This document shows, piece by piece, positions 21,353 to 29,866 of a stretch of 32,437 nt of DNA. Where the stretch lies: positions 1 through 32,437 of IMG/VR virus record IMGVR_UViG_3300020190_000228; one strand, given 5' to 3'. Made by a program: the position numbers and the translations under genes. Source of the DNA: a virus. Below the pieces are notes generated by a model. The model saw only the letters and a list, made by a program, of their open reading frames with translations. It ran no database searches and had not been told where the DNA came from. How positions within the stretch are numbered: the stretch's first letter is position 1; each line of letters starts with the position of its first letter.

Positions 21353-22894
21353 CCCGATCTCAATTGGCGCCTGAACGTGTGGAGCGCGGTGGGGGGCACT
21401 CCCCGCGTCATCCCGCGTGATGAAACGTTTGTCCGCTCGGCGGGCCTGCGAATGCAACTCACCCCGGACGGGGACTGCCGGGAGGCGAGTTTCACGGCGA
21501 AGGGGGCGGGCCTGCGGGTGCCGTCCCTCTCGGCTGTGCAAATCGAGTATCTGGCCCCCTCCGGCTGGACGCCGCTCTATTACGGCGAGGTCCGGCAGGG
21601 GGGCAACGCTCGGGACGTGAACGGGGAGACGTACATCCTGCGGTCATTCGCCCAAGCGCTCAAGGAAGTCACGCTCCCACCGGGGTTCAGTGCTCCAAAA
21701 CAGCCTGCCCATCTCACCGTGCGGGCCATCATTCAGGCTGCACTGCCCCAGTTGGCGGGACTGGTGCTGTATGACGCGGCGCTCTGCCCGGACCTCGGTT
21801 ACGACTGCCGGGAGATCAAAAACGCCAATCAGCAGACCGTTTCGGCCTTCCTTGAGCAGATTGCGGAGGATGGGGCGGGGATGGGCGTCACGGTGGGCTG
21901 GGGGGTGCGGCCCGACCGCCACTTCTTCTTCAGGCCCGCCCGGACCGACACGGCCACCCTTTCAGAATCTGAAACCCTGGACCTCCAGTGGAAACCGCCT
22001 ATTGCGGAAACGCCCTACACGGCGGTCCTGTGGTTTGTGGCGCAGCACGCGGGCGACTGGCTCACCCACCTGAGCCAGTCGCCCGACGCGGCCACCTACA
22101 GGCGTCGGGTCAAGCCGCTGCCTGTCATGCCGGGTGTGGAGGGCATCCGGGGCAGCGCCTACACTTTCACGGCCACAGGCTTTTGGTCGGCCCCGCCTGA
22201 CCGAATCCCAGCCATCCTCAGCGGGACAGACCCCATCAGCCAGTACCTCCTGCTGTTGGGGCAGGATGATACGCAGGTCATTGAGGCGGTTTTCACGCTG
22301 ACCGAACCCGCCGCCCGCCTGCGGGTGGACGTGTACTTCGGCGGCACCCACCCAGGCGACACGGCCCGGTATCTGGAGCTCACGGCCCCGGATGGGCGCA
22401 CCCTGCGGCGTGACGCCGCGCAGTATGGCTCTACCGCCGTGGGCGGATTTCTCGGGTACATGCGGGATACGCTGTATGCGGGAGCAGTGCCCTGGCCTGC
22501 GGGCACGGTCATTCGGCTGGTCAGCACGCCCGACCCCGCGCAGCCAGTCGGCAACCGCCTCGCCAACCTCAGCTTTACCCGCCTCGTCCCCGAACGGGCG
22601 AACGCCGAGGTGTTGGACCGCCTCGCCCAACACCACTATTCGGTCCCGGCTTCCGAGCCCGCCGACATTGAACTTGCCACCTACCGCGCCCCCGCTGACC
22701 TTGCCGGGCGCGTCACCCTGAACGATTACACCCGCGCCGTGGAGGCGTGGGAGTACCGCCTGACCGCCGGGCGGGGCCTGACTCTCGCCGCCCTGACCGG
22801 GCAGGCGGATGACCCCGCCAAACTCGCGCAAGCCGCGCTGATTAAAGCCCGCGACGGGCAAGCGACCATCACCGCCCTGACCGCCCAAACCTGA
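21350..22894 (+). CDS. Distal tail / tail-tip protein, probable ATT start
   Basis: The frame is closed upstream by TGA at 21344. ATT21350 sits correctly behind a perfect ribosome site, giving 514 residues starting (M)PDLNWRLNVW, a typical first strand. GTG21377 would remove it and leave the site unused. The protein is beta-rich throughout, with helices near the end (KLAQAALIKARDGQATI). It comes directly after the tape measure, where distal tail and hub proteins lie, so a tip or hub role is inferred. I recognise no enzyme motif. The palindrome copy at 21956-21975 is inside it. A central ~150-residue region (SAYTFTATGFW to GTVIRLVSTPDP) resembles a carbohydrate-binding-type beta sandwich by pattern only. 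Confidence 0.65.
   Translation: MPDLNWRLNVWSAVGGTPRVIPRDETFVRSAGLRMQLTPDGDCREASFTAKGAGLRVPSLSAVQIEYLAPSGWTPLYYGEVRQGGNARDVNGETYILRSFAQALKEVTLPPGFSAPKQPAHLTVRAIIQAALPQLAGLVLYDAALCPDLGYDCREIKNANQQTVSAFLEQIAEDGAGMGVTVGWGVRPDRHFFFRPARTDTATLSESETLDLQWKPPIAETPYTAVLWFVAQHAGDWLTHLSQSPDAATYRRRVKPLPVMPGVEGIRGSAYTFTATGFWSAPPDRIPAILSGTDPISQYLLLLGQDDTQVIEAVFTLTEPAARLRVDVYFGGTHPGDTARYLELTAPDGRTLRRDAAQYGSTAVGGFLGYMRDTLYAGAVPWPAGTVIRLVSTPDPAQPVGNRLANLSFTRLVPERANAEVLDRLAQHHYSVPASEPADIELATYRAPADLAGRVTLNDYTRAVEAWEYRLTAGRGLTLAALTGQADDPAKLAQAALIKARDGQATITALTAQT
21956..21975. repeat. Copy 3 of the TTCAGAATCTGAA palindrome
   Basis: All 20 bases match 11647-11666, including the TTTCAGAATCTGAAA palindrome at 21960-21974. 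It lies in the tail-tip gene and again encodes Thr-Leu-Ser-Glu-Ser-Glu-Thr. Confidence 0.75.
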
Positions 22895-22906
22895 GGAGGG
22901 CCACCC

Positions 22907-23338
22907 ATGCTCAGATTCCTGGCCCCACTCGGGGCCGTTTTCCTTTCTGCCTGCGGGCTGACCATGCCCCCACTCTCCGGCCCCGCCGTCTGGGGCATCC
23001 CCTACATCGCCCAGACGGTCCCGGCAGGCCACTTGGACCCGCTGGACGGGCTCGCCGTGGGCTACCGCGTCCAGATCGAAGAGGACCGGGTCAGCACCTT
23101 TATCGTCGCTCACGAGCTGGCCCACGTCTTTGATTGGCACCAGCGCAGCATTCCGCTCGCATGGCTGGGCGCTCCCTGTGCCGTCCAAGCCGAGCACCGC
23201 TGCAACGCTCTGGAGGCCCATGCAGACGCCGTGGGGCTGGCCGCTGTGGAGGCTGGGTGCCTGCCGGGGGATTTCGGCTGGCCGGACTCGCCGCGCTCGG
23301 GCTGCACCGTGCCCCATCCCTGGGGGGTGAGGCCGTGA
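22907..23338 (+). CDS. Lipoprotein zinc metallopeptidase candidate
   Basis: ATG22907 follows GAGGAGGG (about 22893-22900). The 143-residue product begins with a short signal peptide and lipobox LSAC (residues 13-16, Cys16), so it should be lipid-anchored outside the cytoplasm. VAHELAHVFDWH holds the zinc motif His69-Glu70-His73, and LEAHADAVG supplies Glu103/Asp107 as possible third ligand, as in gluzincin-type enzymes. Four further Cys (91, 99, 118, 133) could form disulfides, in line with export. It lies in the middle of tail-tip genes and overlaps the next gene by four bases. It may act on the host envelope during infection or in the lysogen. It is not a known virion family to me. Confidence 0.7.
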   Translation: MLRFLAPLGAVFLSACGLTMPPLSGPAVWGIPYIAQTVPAGHLDPLDGLAVGYRVQIEEDRVSTFIVAHELAHVFDWHQRSIPLAWLGAPCAVQAEHRCNALEAHADAVGLAAVEAGCLPGDFGWPDSPRSGCTVPHPWGVRP

Positions 23339-23961
23339 CGCTGCCCGCCCCCACCTTCGACCGCGTGACCCGTGACCCCGTGAGCTGGCGCGGCAACGGC
23401 TTCGAGGTCCGGGACGCCAATGACGCTTTCCTGTTCGCCCTGCCGCCCACGGTGGGGCTGCGGGACGGTATGGGCACCCCGGACCCCTATGAGTGGGACC
23501 GCGCCCCCGGCTCTGTGGCGTGGTTCCCGCTTGGAGACGGCATCGGCTCGCAGCGCCCCCTCGTGCGGCTGGACGGGCAGTGGAGCTACCGGACGCTGGA
23601 GGAGGCCATGCTCCACACGGCGACGATTGAGGAGCTGCTGCCCCGTGCCCGGTCGCTGTACTGGCGCGGGAGCTTCGTGACCCTGCTGGACCTCCGCTTT
23701 CCCGGCTCGGTGCTGATGACGAGCGGGGCGCGGTTCGTAGACACGACCTACGCGGTCACGCTCAACACCACCGTGCCCGTCACCCGGCGCACCCTGACCA
23801 GCATTTTCCCGCTCGGCAAACTCCGCGTCACCTCGCTCAGCGGCGGCATCGCCACGGTGGAGCCGCTGACGGGAGTCACGCTGCAAACCACGACATTCAC
23901 GCTCTCTGGAGCGAACGGCGCGGCGTTCACGTTCCCCGCCCTGGAGGCCAGCTATGGCTAA
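23335..23961 (+). CDS. Tail-tip / baseplate protein (208 aa), unrecognised family
   Basis: GTG23335 overlaps the upstream stop by four bases and follows GGGGTGAGG; the frame is open further upstream only as a shadow. The 208 residues are mostly beta (VSWRGNGFEVRDANDAFLFAL; VAWFPLGDG; VLMTSGARFVDTTYAVTLN; TVEPLTGVTLQTTTFTLSGAN). One helical stretch (TLEEAMLHTATIEELLPRARSL) interrupts. The position between tip and spike genes suggests a baseplate part. It overlaps the spike gene by eight bases. Confidence 0.65.
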   Translation: MTLPAPTFDRVTRDPVSWRGNGFEVRDANDAFLFALPPTVGLRDGMGTPDPYEWDRAPGSVAWFPLGDGIGSQRPLVRLDGQWSYRTLEEAMLHTATIEELLPRARSLYWRGSFVTLLDLRFPGSVLMTSGARFVDTTYAVTLNTTVPVTRRTLTSIFPLGKLRVTSLSGGIATVEPLTGVTLQTTTFTLSGANGAAFTFPALEASYG

Positions 23962-26098
23962 GGTCATCACCGACGACAACGCCGCATTTCAGGCATTCAC
24001 CGCCGCCACCCAGCACGCCCAATCCCAGGGGGACCGGGTGGCGGGCAAAATTGCCGAGGTGGACGCGCTGGCCGCCCAGACCGCCCAGACGCGTTCTTAC
24101 GCCGAGGCGGCCATCAACACCCTGAACAGCAGCATCTCGGGTGCGGCGTCCCAGGCGGCGGCACAGACCGTCACCCGTGTGGACGCGGCCATTGGGCGCA
24201 CGGACGCGGCGGTGGCCGATGCCCTGGGCCTCTCGGCCATTGCCCCCGAGCACATCTATACGGCGGGCGAGGTCCCCGGAGCGGCCACGGACGGCACCCA
24301 CGCAGCCCAGTGGACCGGGGACGGGGTGTTCAAACGGCTCAAACGGCAGGCGGGCACCTGGGTCGCGTACGGTTCCGGCCTGCTCTCGCTCGTCGGTCTG
24401 CGGCTCCGCGTCGGCTACAACGTCATGGACTACGCCCACCTGCGGGTCGGGGATGACTGGGCACCCGCGTTTCAGGCCATGTTCAACGAGGCTCCGGTCG
24501 GGGCGACCGTCATCGCGCCACCCGTGGATTTCACCATCCGCAGCGGCATCAACCCCAGCAAGCCCTATCACTTCGTCATGGCCGGAGCGCGGCTACTGGC
24601 GACGGGCAACGGGTTTCTCCCCGATGCCCAGGGCAAGCCGCGCTACGCGCTGGACCTGTCCACTCGGGACGGGAACGGCTCGCTGGGAGACAACCCCGCG
24701 CACGGCACCAATGATGTGCGCCTCACCGGGCATCTGCCGCACCTGGTCCGCGTCGGCAACGGGGACGCGCTGTTCCGAGACGGCTCGGTGGGGCTGCGCC
24801 TCAACAACACCTATTACCCTGACCTGACCCTCGGCAGCATCCTCCATTTCCACACCGGGTTCGTCCACGATGCGGAGAACCTCGTCGGCACGGCGAACAG
24901 TGCGCGGGGCAGCAGCCACGGGCGCATCAAACTCGGGCGCTTCGAGTGCGTACGGGGGATGGTCCTGAACGGGCGCGAGAGCAACAACACGGCGCCGAAC
25001 AACCCGGAGCGCTGGGGCTGGGTGACGTGCAACACGTACTACAAGGGGTCGTGGGCCAACCCCCCGTTTCCCTACGTGGGCGGCGTGCTCCAGATTCCGG
25101 ACGACCACTTTCACGTCGTGTCCTACGGGAAAGACATTTTCTGGCAGTACGGGAACCGCCTGGAGCAGCCGCTGTTCGAGGGGACGGGGCTGCGGGCGCT
25201 GTGGGCGGAGGGGCCGCAGCAGGGCAACATCATGGAGGACCCGCTGTTCGAGTTGCCGTGGGGGCACGCACGGGGCATCGCGCCGTTCTTTCACGGCGAG
25301 TACGCCAACGCCTGGCAGTACAACGGCGGGAACGTCACCCCGGAACAGATCGAGGATAAGGCCCGGTACAGTTACTCCCGCACTTCCAGCTACCGGGGCG
25401 TGATTGAGTATTTCGACGGCATCGCGGCGGTACGGCAGACCCGCAGCGGGGAGAGCAGCGCGGGAACCCGCGAGTGGTATCCGGAAGGGCCGTTCACCAG
25501 GCAGTACAGGGCGTACACGTCGGCATATACCTCTGCGGTCCCCCTCGAACTGGACCTCAGCAGCCGCCGCAATTTCGTGATCGGCGTGCAGTCGAACGTG
25601 GTGCCGGGGTCCATCAAATTCATCAACCCCCCAACACTGTTCGCGTTTGAGGTGGAGGTGGAATTCACCAATGAGACGGGGGCACTGATCTACCCCACGT
25701 GGCTCCCTGGTGACGGCCCCCACTACTGCGGCCACCCGACGCCCGTTCAGGGGCTTTACAGGCGGGACCGCTACGTGTTGCGGTTCGAGGCAGGAGCAAC
25801 TGCGGCCCCGGTCGTTGTGCAGTACAGCAGCACCAATCTATATCAGGCCGGGACTGAGTTTCCGACCCTGACGTTCAACCACCGCAACGGTAGCCAGCGA
25901 TTCTTCCACACTGGCGAGGGTATTCTCTACATCAATCAGGACGCGGCTTGGGTGCCGGTCATCAATGCGGCCACGACAACTCGCCGGGGCACGGTGAGGG
26001 TGGCCGAGGCGGTGGCAGACGTGCAGGCCGCGCCGACCGCTGCGGAGTTCAACGCACTTCTAGAGCGGCTGCGGGTCGCGGGCGTCCTGAGCCGCTAG
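23954..26098 (+). CDS. Tailspike / receptor-binding protein with beta-helix
   Basis: ATG23954 follows GAGG (23945-23948). The 714 residues start with a helical, Ala-rich stalk (about 1-90, QAAAQTVTRVDAAIGRTDAAV), then a short linker domain (EHIYTAGEVPGAATDGTHAAQWTG split by loops). From about residue 153 (DYAHLRVGDDWAPAFQAMFN, then PPVDFTIRSGI) the sequence looks like the start of a pectate-lyase-type right-handed beta-helix. This is common in phage spikes that bind or cut surface sugars. Several Trp/Tyr-rich loops follow. A C-terminal Ala-rich helix (about 680-714) may help trimerise. No catalytic pair can be assigned safely. A terminator follows the gene. Confidence 0.7.
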   Translation: MAKVITDDNAAFQAFTAATQHAQSQGDRVAGKIAEVDALAAQTAQTRSYAEAAINTLNSSISGAASQAAAQTVTRVDAAIGRTDAAVADALGLSAIAPEHIYTAGEVPGAATDGTHAAQWTGDGVFKRLKRQAGTWVAYGSGLLSLVGLRLRVGYNVMDYAHLRVGDDWAPAFQAMFNEAPVGATVIAPPVDFTIRSGINPSKPYHFVMAGARLLATGNGFLPDAQGKPRYALDLSTRDGNGSLGDNPAHGTNDVRLTGHLPHLVRVGNGDALFRDGSVGLRLNNTYYPDLTLGSILHFHTGFVHDAENLVGTANSARGSSHGRIKLGRFECVRGMVLNGRESNNTAPNNPERWGWVTCNTYYKGSWANPPFPYVGGVLQIPDDHFHVVSYGKDIFWQYGNRLEQPLFEGTGLRALWAEGPQQGNIMEDPLFELPWGHARGIAPFFHGEYANAWQYNGGNVTPEQIEDKARYSYSRTSSYRGVIEYFDGIAAVRQTRSGESSAGTREWYPEGPFTRQYRAYTSAYTSAVPLELDLSSRRNFVIGVQSNVVPGSIKFINPPTLFAFEVEVEFTNETGALIYPTWLPGDGPHYCGHPTPVQGLYRRDRYVLRFEAGATAAPVVVQYSSTNLYQAGTEFPTLTFNHRNGSQRFFHTGEGILYINQDAAWVPVINAATTTRRGTVRVAEAVADVQAAPTAAEFNALLERLRVAGVLSR

Positions 26099-26139
26099 CC
26101 CCCGCACCACCCCTGAGACACACCTGATGCAACGCCCCA

Positions 26140-26164
26140 GCCCCTGCCCAGCGCGGGGGCTTTT
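26140..26164 (+). terminator. Intrinsic terminator after the tailspike gene
   Basis: GCCCCTGC (26140-26147) and GCGGGGGC (26153-26160, one G-U) form a stem with loop CCAGC, followed by four Ts. The stem resembles that at 12999-13020. Confidence 0.7.
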
Positions 26165-26170
26165 CCATTC

Positions 26171-26184
26171 GCACTTGGAGGTGC
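26171..26184 (+). promoter_or_regulatory. Hairpin holding the ribosome binding site of the next tail gene
   Basis: GCAC (26171-26174) pairs with GTGC (26181-26184) around TTGGAG; the GGAGG site overlaps loop and stem. It matches the AGCAC-loop-GTGCT pattern at 7308 and 8036 with a shorter stem. Confidence 0.4.
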
Positions 26185-26187
26185 CAC

Positions 26188-26583
26188 ATGCTCACATCAC
26201 AGGTCGCCTTCACGGCCATTCGGGGGGATACGTGGCTGCGCCTGATTCCCTTGGAAATTCTGGAGGGCTCCACCCGCAGCCCCATGCCCGCCGATCAGAT
26301 CGCAGAACTCGCCTCCCGGTTCACGGGCCTGCTGTTTCAGGTGCGGGAAAAAGAGGACGCCACGCAGGTGTTTCTGGAACTCACCGGGGCGGCGGGAGAG
26401 GTGCGGATTGACCCGGCGGCGGGGGGCATCGTGCTGGAAGCGCCCGCCGCGAAAATGGCCGCCATTCAGGACGGCATGGCCGACCTTCAGATGACCGAAC
26501 CCCGCCCCGGACACCCGCTCGGCCCCCTCGTTTGGACGCCGTTCTATGGGGCGTTCAAGGTCCACAAGGACATTGCGCGGTGA
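26188..26583 (+). CDS. Small tail protein, BppU-N-like pattern
   Basis: ATG26188 follows GGAGG (26178-26182). The 131-residue product has the order often seen in small phage tail proteins placed before fibre genes: strand ([19 protein letters not shown]), a loop, [34 protein letters not shown], a short helix (AKMAAIQDG), and a closing strand before HKDIAR. This resembles the N-terminal attachment domain of baseplate proteins of the BppU type, but only by pattern. The stop overlaps the GTG of the collagen-like gene by four bases. Confidence 0.5.
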   Translation: MLTSQVAFTAIRGDTWLRLIPLEILEGSTRSPMPADQIAELASRFTGLLFQVREKEDATQVFLELTGAAGEVRIDPAAGGIVLEAPAAKMAAIQDGMADLQMTEPRPGHPLGPLVWTPFYGAFKVHKDIAR

Positions 26584-27755
26584 GCGTAGACCTAGACCGC
26601 ATCGTCTGCGGCGCGGTTCAGACGCCCCCAGTGCCCGGCCTCCCACCCATCGTCAGCGGGAGCAACCCCGCTGCACCGCCCGCCCCAGCCGCTCAGCCGA
26701 TGCTCCGGGGTGGGGTGGTCCTGCCCGTGCCGGGGCCGAGGGGCGAGAGGGGGGCGGATGGGGCCAAGGGGGAGCCGGGGGAGCCTGGCCCCGCTGGGCC
26801 AAGGGGGGCAGACGGTGCTCCCGGCTCTCAGGGCGGCGCTGGACCCCAGGGTGAGCGCGGTCCTGCTGGGGCAGACGGTGCGCCCGGCCCGGTCGGTCCC
26901 GCTGGGCCAAAGGGCGATACCGGCCTGGCTGGCCCCTCAGGCCCTCAGGGTGAGCGGGGCGTAGACGGCGCTCCGGGGACTACCGGTCCTGCTGGGCCCA
27001 AGGGGGACACGGGCGCGGCAGGGGCGACTGGACCGAAAGGTGACACCGGGGCGGCTGGGGCGACCGGCCCTCAGGGGCCAAAAGGCGACCCTGGCGCGGC
27101 GGGAGCCACCGGCCCCAAGGGGGATACCGGAGCTACCGGACCCAAGGGCGATACGGGCGCAACGGGCGCGACCGGCCCAAAGGGGGACGCTGGGGCAACT
27201 GGCGCAGTCGGTCCTCAGGGGCCGCCCGGCTCCACCGCCCTCCCCACCCCGAGCTGGCACGGCCTCGCCGCCTGGACGGATGACCCGGCCCTTGCCACGG
27301 CGTCTGTCCGGCCTACATCGGGAGAGATGCGTATCGGGTACACGCGGGCCGACGCGGCGAGGGCCAGCGGCGCAGCGGCAAATCTGTATGTGGAGGTCAC
27401 AGTGGCGGGAGCATCGCTGACCTACGCCCGCTGCGCCGTGTACCGCCTGAGTGGGAGCGGGTGGGAGCAGATTGCCCTCACCGCCGATCAGGGAACCGCC
27501 TGGGCGACCATCGGCCTCAAGGCCATGCCAGTCACACTGGCGAGCGCAGTCAATCCCGGCGATGAGCTGTATTTCGCCGTGCTGTCCACGGGCACTACCA
27601 TCCCCACGTTTCGGCAGGCAACCACCTCAGCGGTCATCAATATCGGGGCGCTCAAACGTCGCGCCAACCTGACCGGGCAGACCATCCTCCCGGCCACGAT
27701 CAACCCCGCCACGTTCGCCAGTCAGCAGGGCTGCACGTTCATGGCCCTGGGCTAG
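26580..27755 (+). CDS. Collagen-like tail fibre protein
   Basis: GTG26580 overlaps the previous stop as GTGA; the frame extends upstream only as a shadow. The 391 residues have an N-terminal Pro-rich attachment part (1-51) and 56 uninterrupted Gly-X-Y triplets (about 52-219, many GPKGDTGAT and GPQGPKGDP units). A C-terminal globular domain of ~170 residues follows ([13 protein letters not shown] to GCTFMALG). Collagen repeats in phage fibres form triple-helical shafts that carry a receptor-binding head. No interruption or frameshift is present in the repeat. The C-terminal domain is beta-rich and probably the adhesin. Confidence 0.9.
   Translation: MSVDLDRIVCGAVQTPPVPGLPPIVSGSNPAAPPAPAAQPMLRGGVVLPVPGPRGERGADGAKGEPGEPGPAGPRGADGAPGSQGGAGPQGERGPAGADGAPGPVGPAGPKGDTGLAGPSGPQGERGVDGAPGTTGPAGPKGDTGAAGATGPKGDTGAAGATGPQGPKGDPGAAGATGPKGDTGATGPKGDTGATGATGPKGDAGATGAVGPQGPPGSTALPTPSWHGLAAWTDDPALATASVRPTSGEMRIGYTRADAARASGAAANLYVEVTVAGASLTYARCAVYRLSGSGWEQIALTADQGTAWATIGLKAMPVTLASAVNPGDELYFAVLSTGTTIPTFRQATTSAVINIGALKRRANLTGQTILPATINPATFASQQGCTFMALG
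26733..27236 (+). repeat. Collagen Gly-X-Y coding repeat
   Basis: These 504 bases encode 56 Gly-X-Y triplets without a break. Units such as GPKGDTGAT repeat several times at both protein and DNA level in the second half, so recombination could change the shaft length. Confidence 0.9.
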
Positions 27756-27763
27756 AGGTTCAC

Positions 27764-28168
27764 ATGCACATTCGTCTGCTGGTCGCCCTCACCGGGGCGG
27801 CTTTTCTTTCTGTCACCGAATCCGCACCCGACCCGCCCCTGTGTCGGGTGACGGCGGAATACCGTCCGGTGAGCTGGCCGACATGGGCTGAGCCGGAGGA
27901 ACGGTTTCGACGTATCACCGTCCGGTTGCGTCCAGGCTGCCCGCCCAACGGGATAGCCCGCGTTCACCTGTTCAACGTCACGTCAGGCCGTCGCCTGCCT
28001 GAATCGGGCAGCTACACCCTGACCACCGACCGGCCCGCCCTCACCATTCCAGGCACCCCGGCCTACGCAGTGACGACACCGGGGTGGGACGTGTTTTGGA
28101 AGGCCAACAACGGGCGGCTCTGGTCGGTCCCCCAAACACAACTCTCGCCCCGAGGGGGTGCGCCGTGA
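27764..28168 (+). CDS. Secreted hypothetical protein (134 aa)
   Basis: ATG27764 lies eight bases after the fibre gene with a weak GAGG site. Residues 1-21 form a signal peptide (MHIRLLVALTGAAFLSVTESA) with likely cleavage after Ala21. No lipobox is seen. The mature part is beta-rich with two Cys (27 and 58) that may pair, and segments such as ARVHLFNVTSG and GSYTLTTDRPALTIPG. I recognise no family. Its place between fibre and lysis genes could mean a periplasmic or envelope role. It is too small for a typical endolysin and lacks catalytic motifs. Confidence 0.6.
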   Translation: MHIRLLVALTGAAFLSVTESAPDPPLCRVTAEYRPVSWPTWAEPEERFRRITVRLRPGCPPNGIARVHLFNVTSGRRLPESGSYTLTTDRPALTIPGTPAYAVTTPGWDVFWKANNGRLWSVPQTQLSPRGGAP

Positions 28169-28174
28169 GGTCAC

Positions 28175-28564
28175 ATGACGGAATCTCTACCCCCGCTGCT
28201 GGCGGGATTCGATTGGACAGCGCTCACGTGGGCGCTCGGCTGGGCATTGCTCTTCTCTGCCTCCGGCCTGCCCGAACAGCGGCGCAGGCAGGCGCGGGCC
28301 GGGCAGGCCCTCACCCCCTGGAGCGAGGTGCTGTGGAGCACCCTTGCAGGCGGCACCCTCGGCGGCGTCCTGTTCGCCCTGCTGGGGCCGGAAATCTGGC
28401 CCACCCTGCGGGGCCAGGGCAAACAGGCAGGATTGGCCGTGGCGGGCGCGGCCCTCGGTCCCTACCTGCGGGCCTGGATTGTGCGGGGCGCCCCGCAGGT
28501 CATCAAGGACAAGTTCGGCGTGGATGTGGGAGGGGAGGGCGATGACCGTGAAGCGAAAAGCTAG
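28175..28564 (+). CDS. Holin-like membrane protein
   Basis: ATG28175 opens 129 residues with hydrophobic segments at about 15-30 (TALTWALGWALLFSASG), 52-70 (LWSTLAGGTLGGVLFALLG) and 84-98 (QAGLAVAGAALGPYL). A charged C-terminal tail follows (IKDKFGVDVGGEGDDREAKS). Size, topology and the position at the head of the lysis region suggest a holin that lets endolysin through the membrane. No named family is recognised. It overlaps the next membrane protein gene by 23 bases. Confidence 0.6.
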   Translation: MTESLPPLLAGFDWTALTWALGWALLFSASGLPEQRRRQARAGQALTPWSEVLWSTLAGGTLGGVLFALLGPEIWPTLRGQGKQAGLAVAGAALGPYLRAWIVRGAPQVIKDKFGVDVGGEGDDREAKS

Positions 28565-29027
28565 GCCGCTGCTCGCCCTCCCGCCCGGTCTGCGGCCCGC
28601 CCGCTGGCACGGCTTTCACACGGGACTGCTGATCGTCGCCCTGATCGTGATGGGCCTGAGCCTCTTTTTCCCCGCCAATTCCGCAGCGGCGGCGGGGCAG
28701 ATCATCCTCGACGAGGACAACGCCCGGTACATGCGGGCGGGTATGGCGCTGTTCGCCCTTTGGGTGGCCTTCGGGATTCGCGGGCAGCCGTGGTGGCATG
28801 TGGTGATCTGCATGCTGATCGCTTTTTTTGCGCGGGGGCAGATGGTCCGGGCCGAATACACGGCGGAGGTGACGGGCGTGCCGTTGTCTCTCCTCTGGGC
28901 GAATCTCGCGTGCCTGTTCTATCTGTTCGTACTGGCATGGCGGCCCTCGGTCCACGAGCGACTGGAGGAGCGGGACCGCCAACTGGCCGAGGCGCAGGCC
29001 GAGATTCGCCGGATGAGGGGGCCGTGA
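28542..29027 (+). CDS. Four-pass membrane protein, possible lysis accessory
   Basis: ATG28542 follows GGAGGGGAGGG (28529-28539). The 161 residues have about four hydrophobic segments (TGLLIVALIVMGLSLFF at ~24-40; MALFALWVAFGI at ~64-76; WWHVVICMLIAFF at ~81-93; LSLLWANLACLFYLFVLAW at ~111-130). A short charged helix ends it (ERLEERDRQLAEAQAEIRR). The mix of membrane segments and C-terminal coiled helix could suit a holin partner or anti-holin; this is inference from place. The stop overlaps the next ATG (TGATG). Confidence 0.55.
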   Translation: MTVKRKARPLLALPPGLRPARWHGFHTGLLIVALIVMGLSLFFPANSAAAAGQIILDEDNARYMRAGMALFALWVAFGIRGQPWWHVVICMLIAFFARGQMVRAEYTAEVTGVPLSLLWANLACLFYLFVLAWRPSVHERLEERDRQLAEAQAEIRRMRGP

Positions 29028-29866
29028 TGCTGCACGGTGCCTACCACGTCGCTTGGGAGAATCCCGGCACGACAGCGGAGAAAATCGCCGCCCAGATGCG
29101 CGACCTCCGCACGGTCGCCGGGGCGGGCATGAACCTGTTTCACACCAGTCATCTGGAAGACATTGCCGCTACCCGCCGCCTGCTGAACACGGCCCGGACG
29201 CTCGGGGTGCTGGTGATTCTGGAGGATGTCAACCCGAGCGAGCGGGCAGCCTTTCTGGGGCATCCGGCGTTGCTGGCCCTCAATGTGGCCGATGACGCCA
29301 ACCGCCTCCAGACGCCACAGACGCTGGCCGCAGAAACCCAGGTGCCCGGTGCCCGGTACATGTCCATCGGGGTGACGGATGACGGGGCGGAATGGACCTA
29401 CGGGCACTCGGAGGTGATCGGCCTCCAGACCTACCCCTACCCGTATGAGCAACTGGCCTACTACTGGCCCAAACTTATCCAAGCGCGGGAACTGGCCGAC
29501 AAGCACGGGCAGCGGCTCTACGCCAACCTGCAAGCCCACCACAACAACCACCGCGACAAGGAGACGGGCGAACTGGCGTACCCGAAAGCCGAGCAAATCC
29601 GCGCCCTCGCCTGGCTCTCTGCTGCTGCGGGCGTAGACGGCGTGCTGTGGTTCGCCCAGGTGTGGAAGGGGGGCCGGATGCCTCCCGCCGTGTGGCAGGC
29701 CGTGCGGGCCGTGACGCTAGAGATGCGGCGCGTGACGGTCGGGCGGCCTGCGGTGACGCTGGACGGGGAGCGGCTGACCGCCGTGTGGCCGGGTGGGGGG
29801 CGCGTGGTGATTGATCTGACCGAAAACCGCGTGCTGAGCGTGGAAGCGCGATTGGAGAACAAATGA
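29027..29866 (+). CDS. TIM-barrel glycoside hydrolase-like protein
   Basis: ATG29027 overlaps the previous stop; GTG29024 is in frame too. The 279 residues show alternating strands and helices of a TIM barrel: AGAGMNLFHTSH, LGVLVILEDVNP (Glu66), LLALNVADDANR, RYMSIGVTDD, VIGLQTYPYPYEQL, RLYANLQAHHN and GVLWFAQVWKGG. A small beta domain follows from about 225. Strand ends carry acidic and aromatic residues as in sugar-cutting enzymes, but I cannot name the family or the catalytic pair. It precedes the M15 endolysin with a four-base overlap, so a second cell-wall or surface-polymer hydrolase in the lysis region is a fair inference. It has no signal peptide. Confidence 0.55.
   Translation: MLHGAYHVAWENPGTTAEKIAAQMRDLRTVAGAGMNLFHTSHLEDIAATRRLLNTARTLGVLVILEDVNPSERAAFLGHPALLALNVADDANRLQTPQTLAAETQVPGARYMSIGVTDDGAEWTYGHSEVIGLQTYPYPYEQLAYYWPKLIQARELADKHGQRLYANLQAHHNNHRDKETGELAYPKAEQIRALAWLSAAAGVDGVLWFAQVWKGGRMPPAVWQAVRAVTLEMRRVTVGRPAVTLDGERLTAVWPGGGRVVIDLTENRVLSVEARLENK

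Noticed and set aside
20291-21541. 416-codon minus-strand frame opposite the tape measure end
   Set aside because: It is a shadow frame without ribosome site or recognisable domain, opposite a well-supported gene.
26733-27236. Repeated DNA considered as a CRISPR array
   Set aside because: The repeats have no spacers and encode an unbroken Gly-X-Y protein frame.
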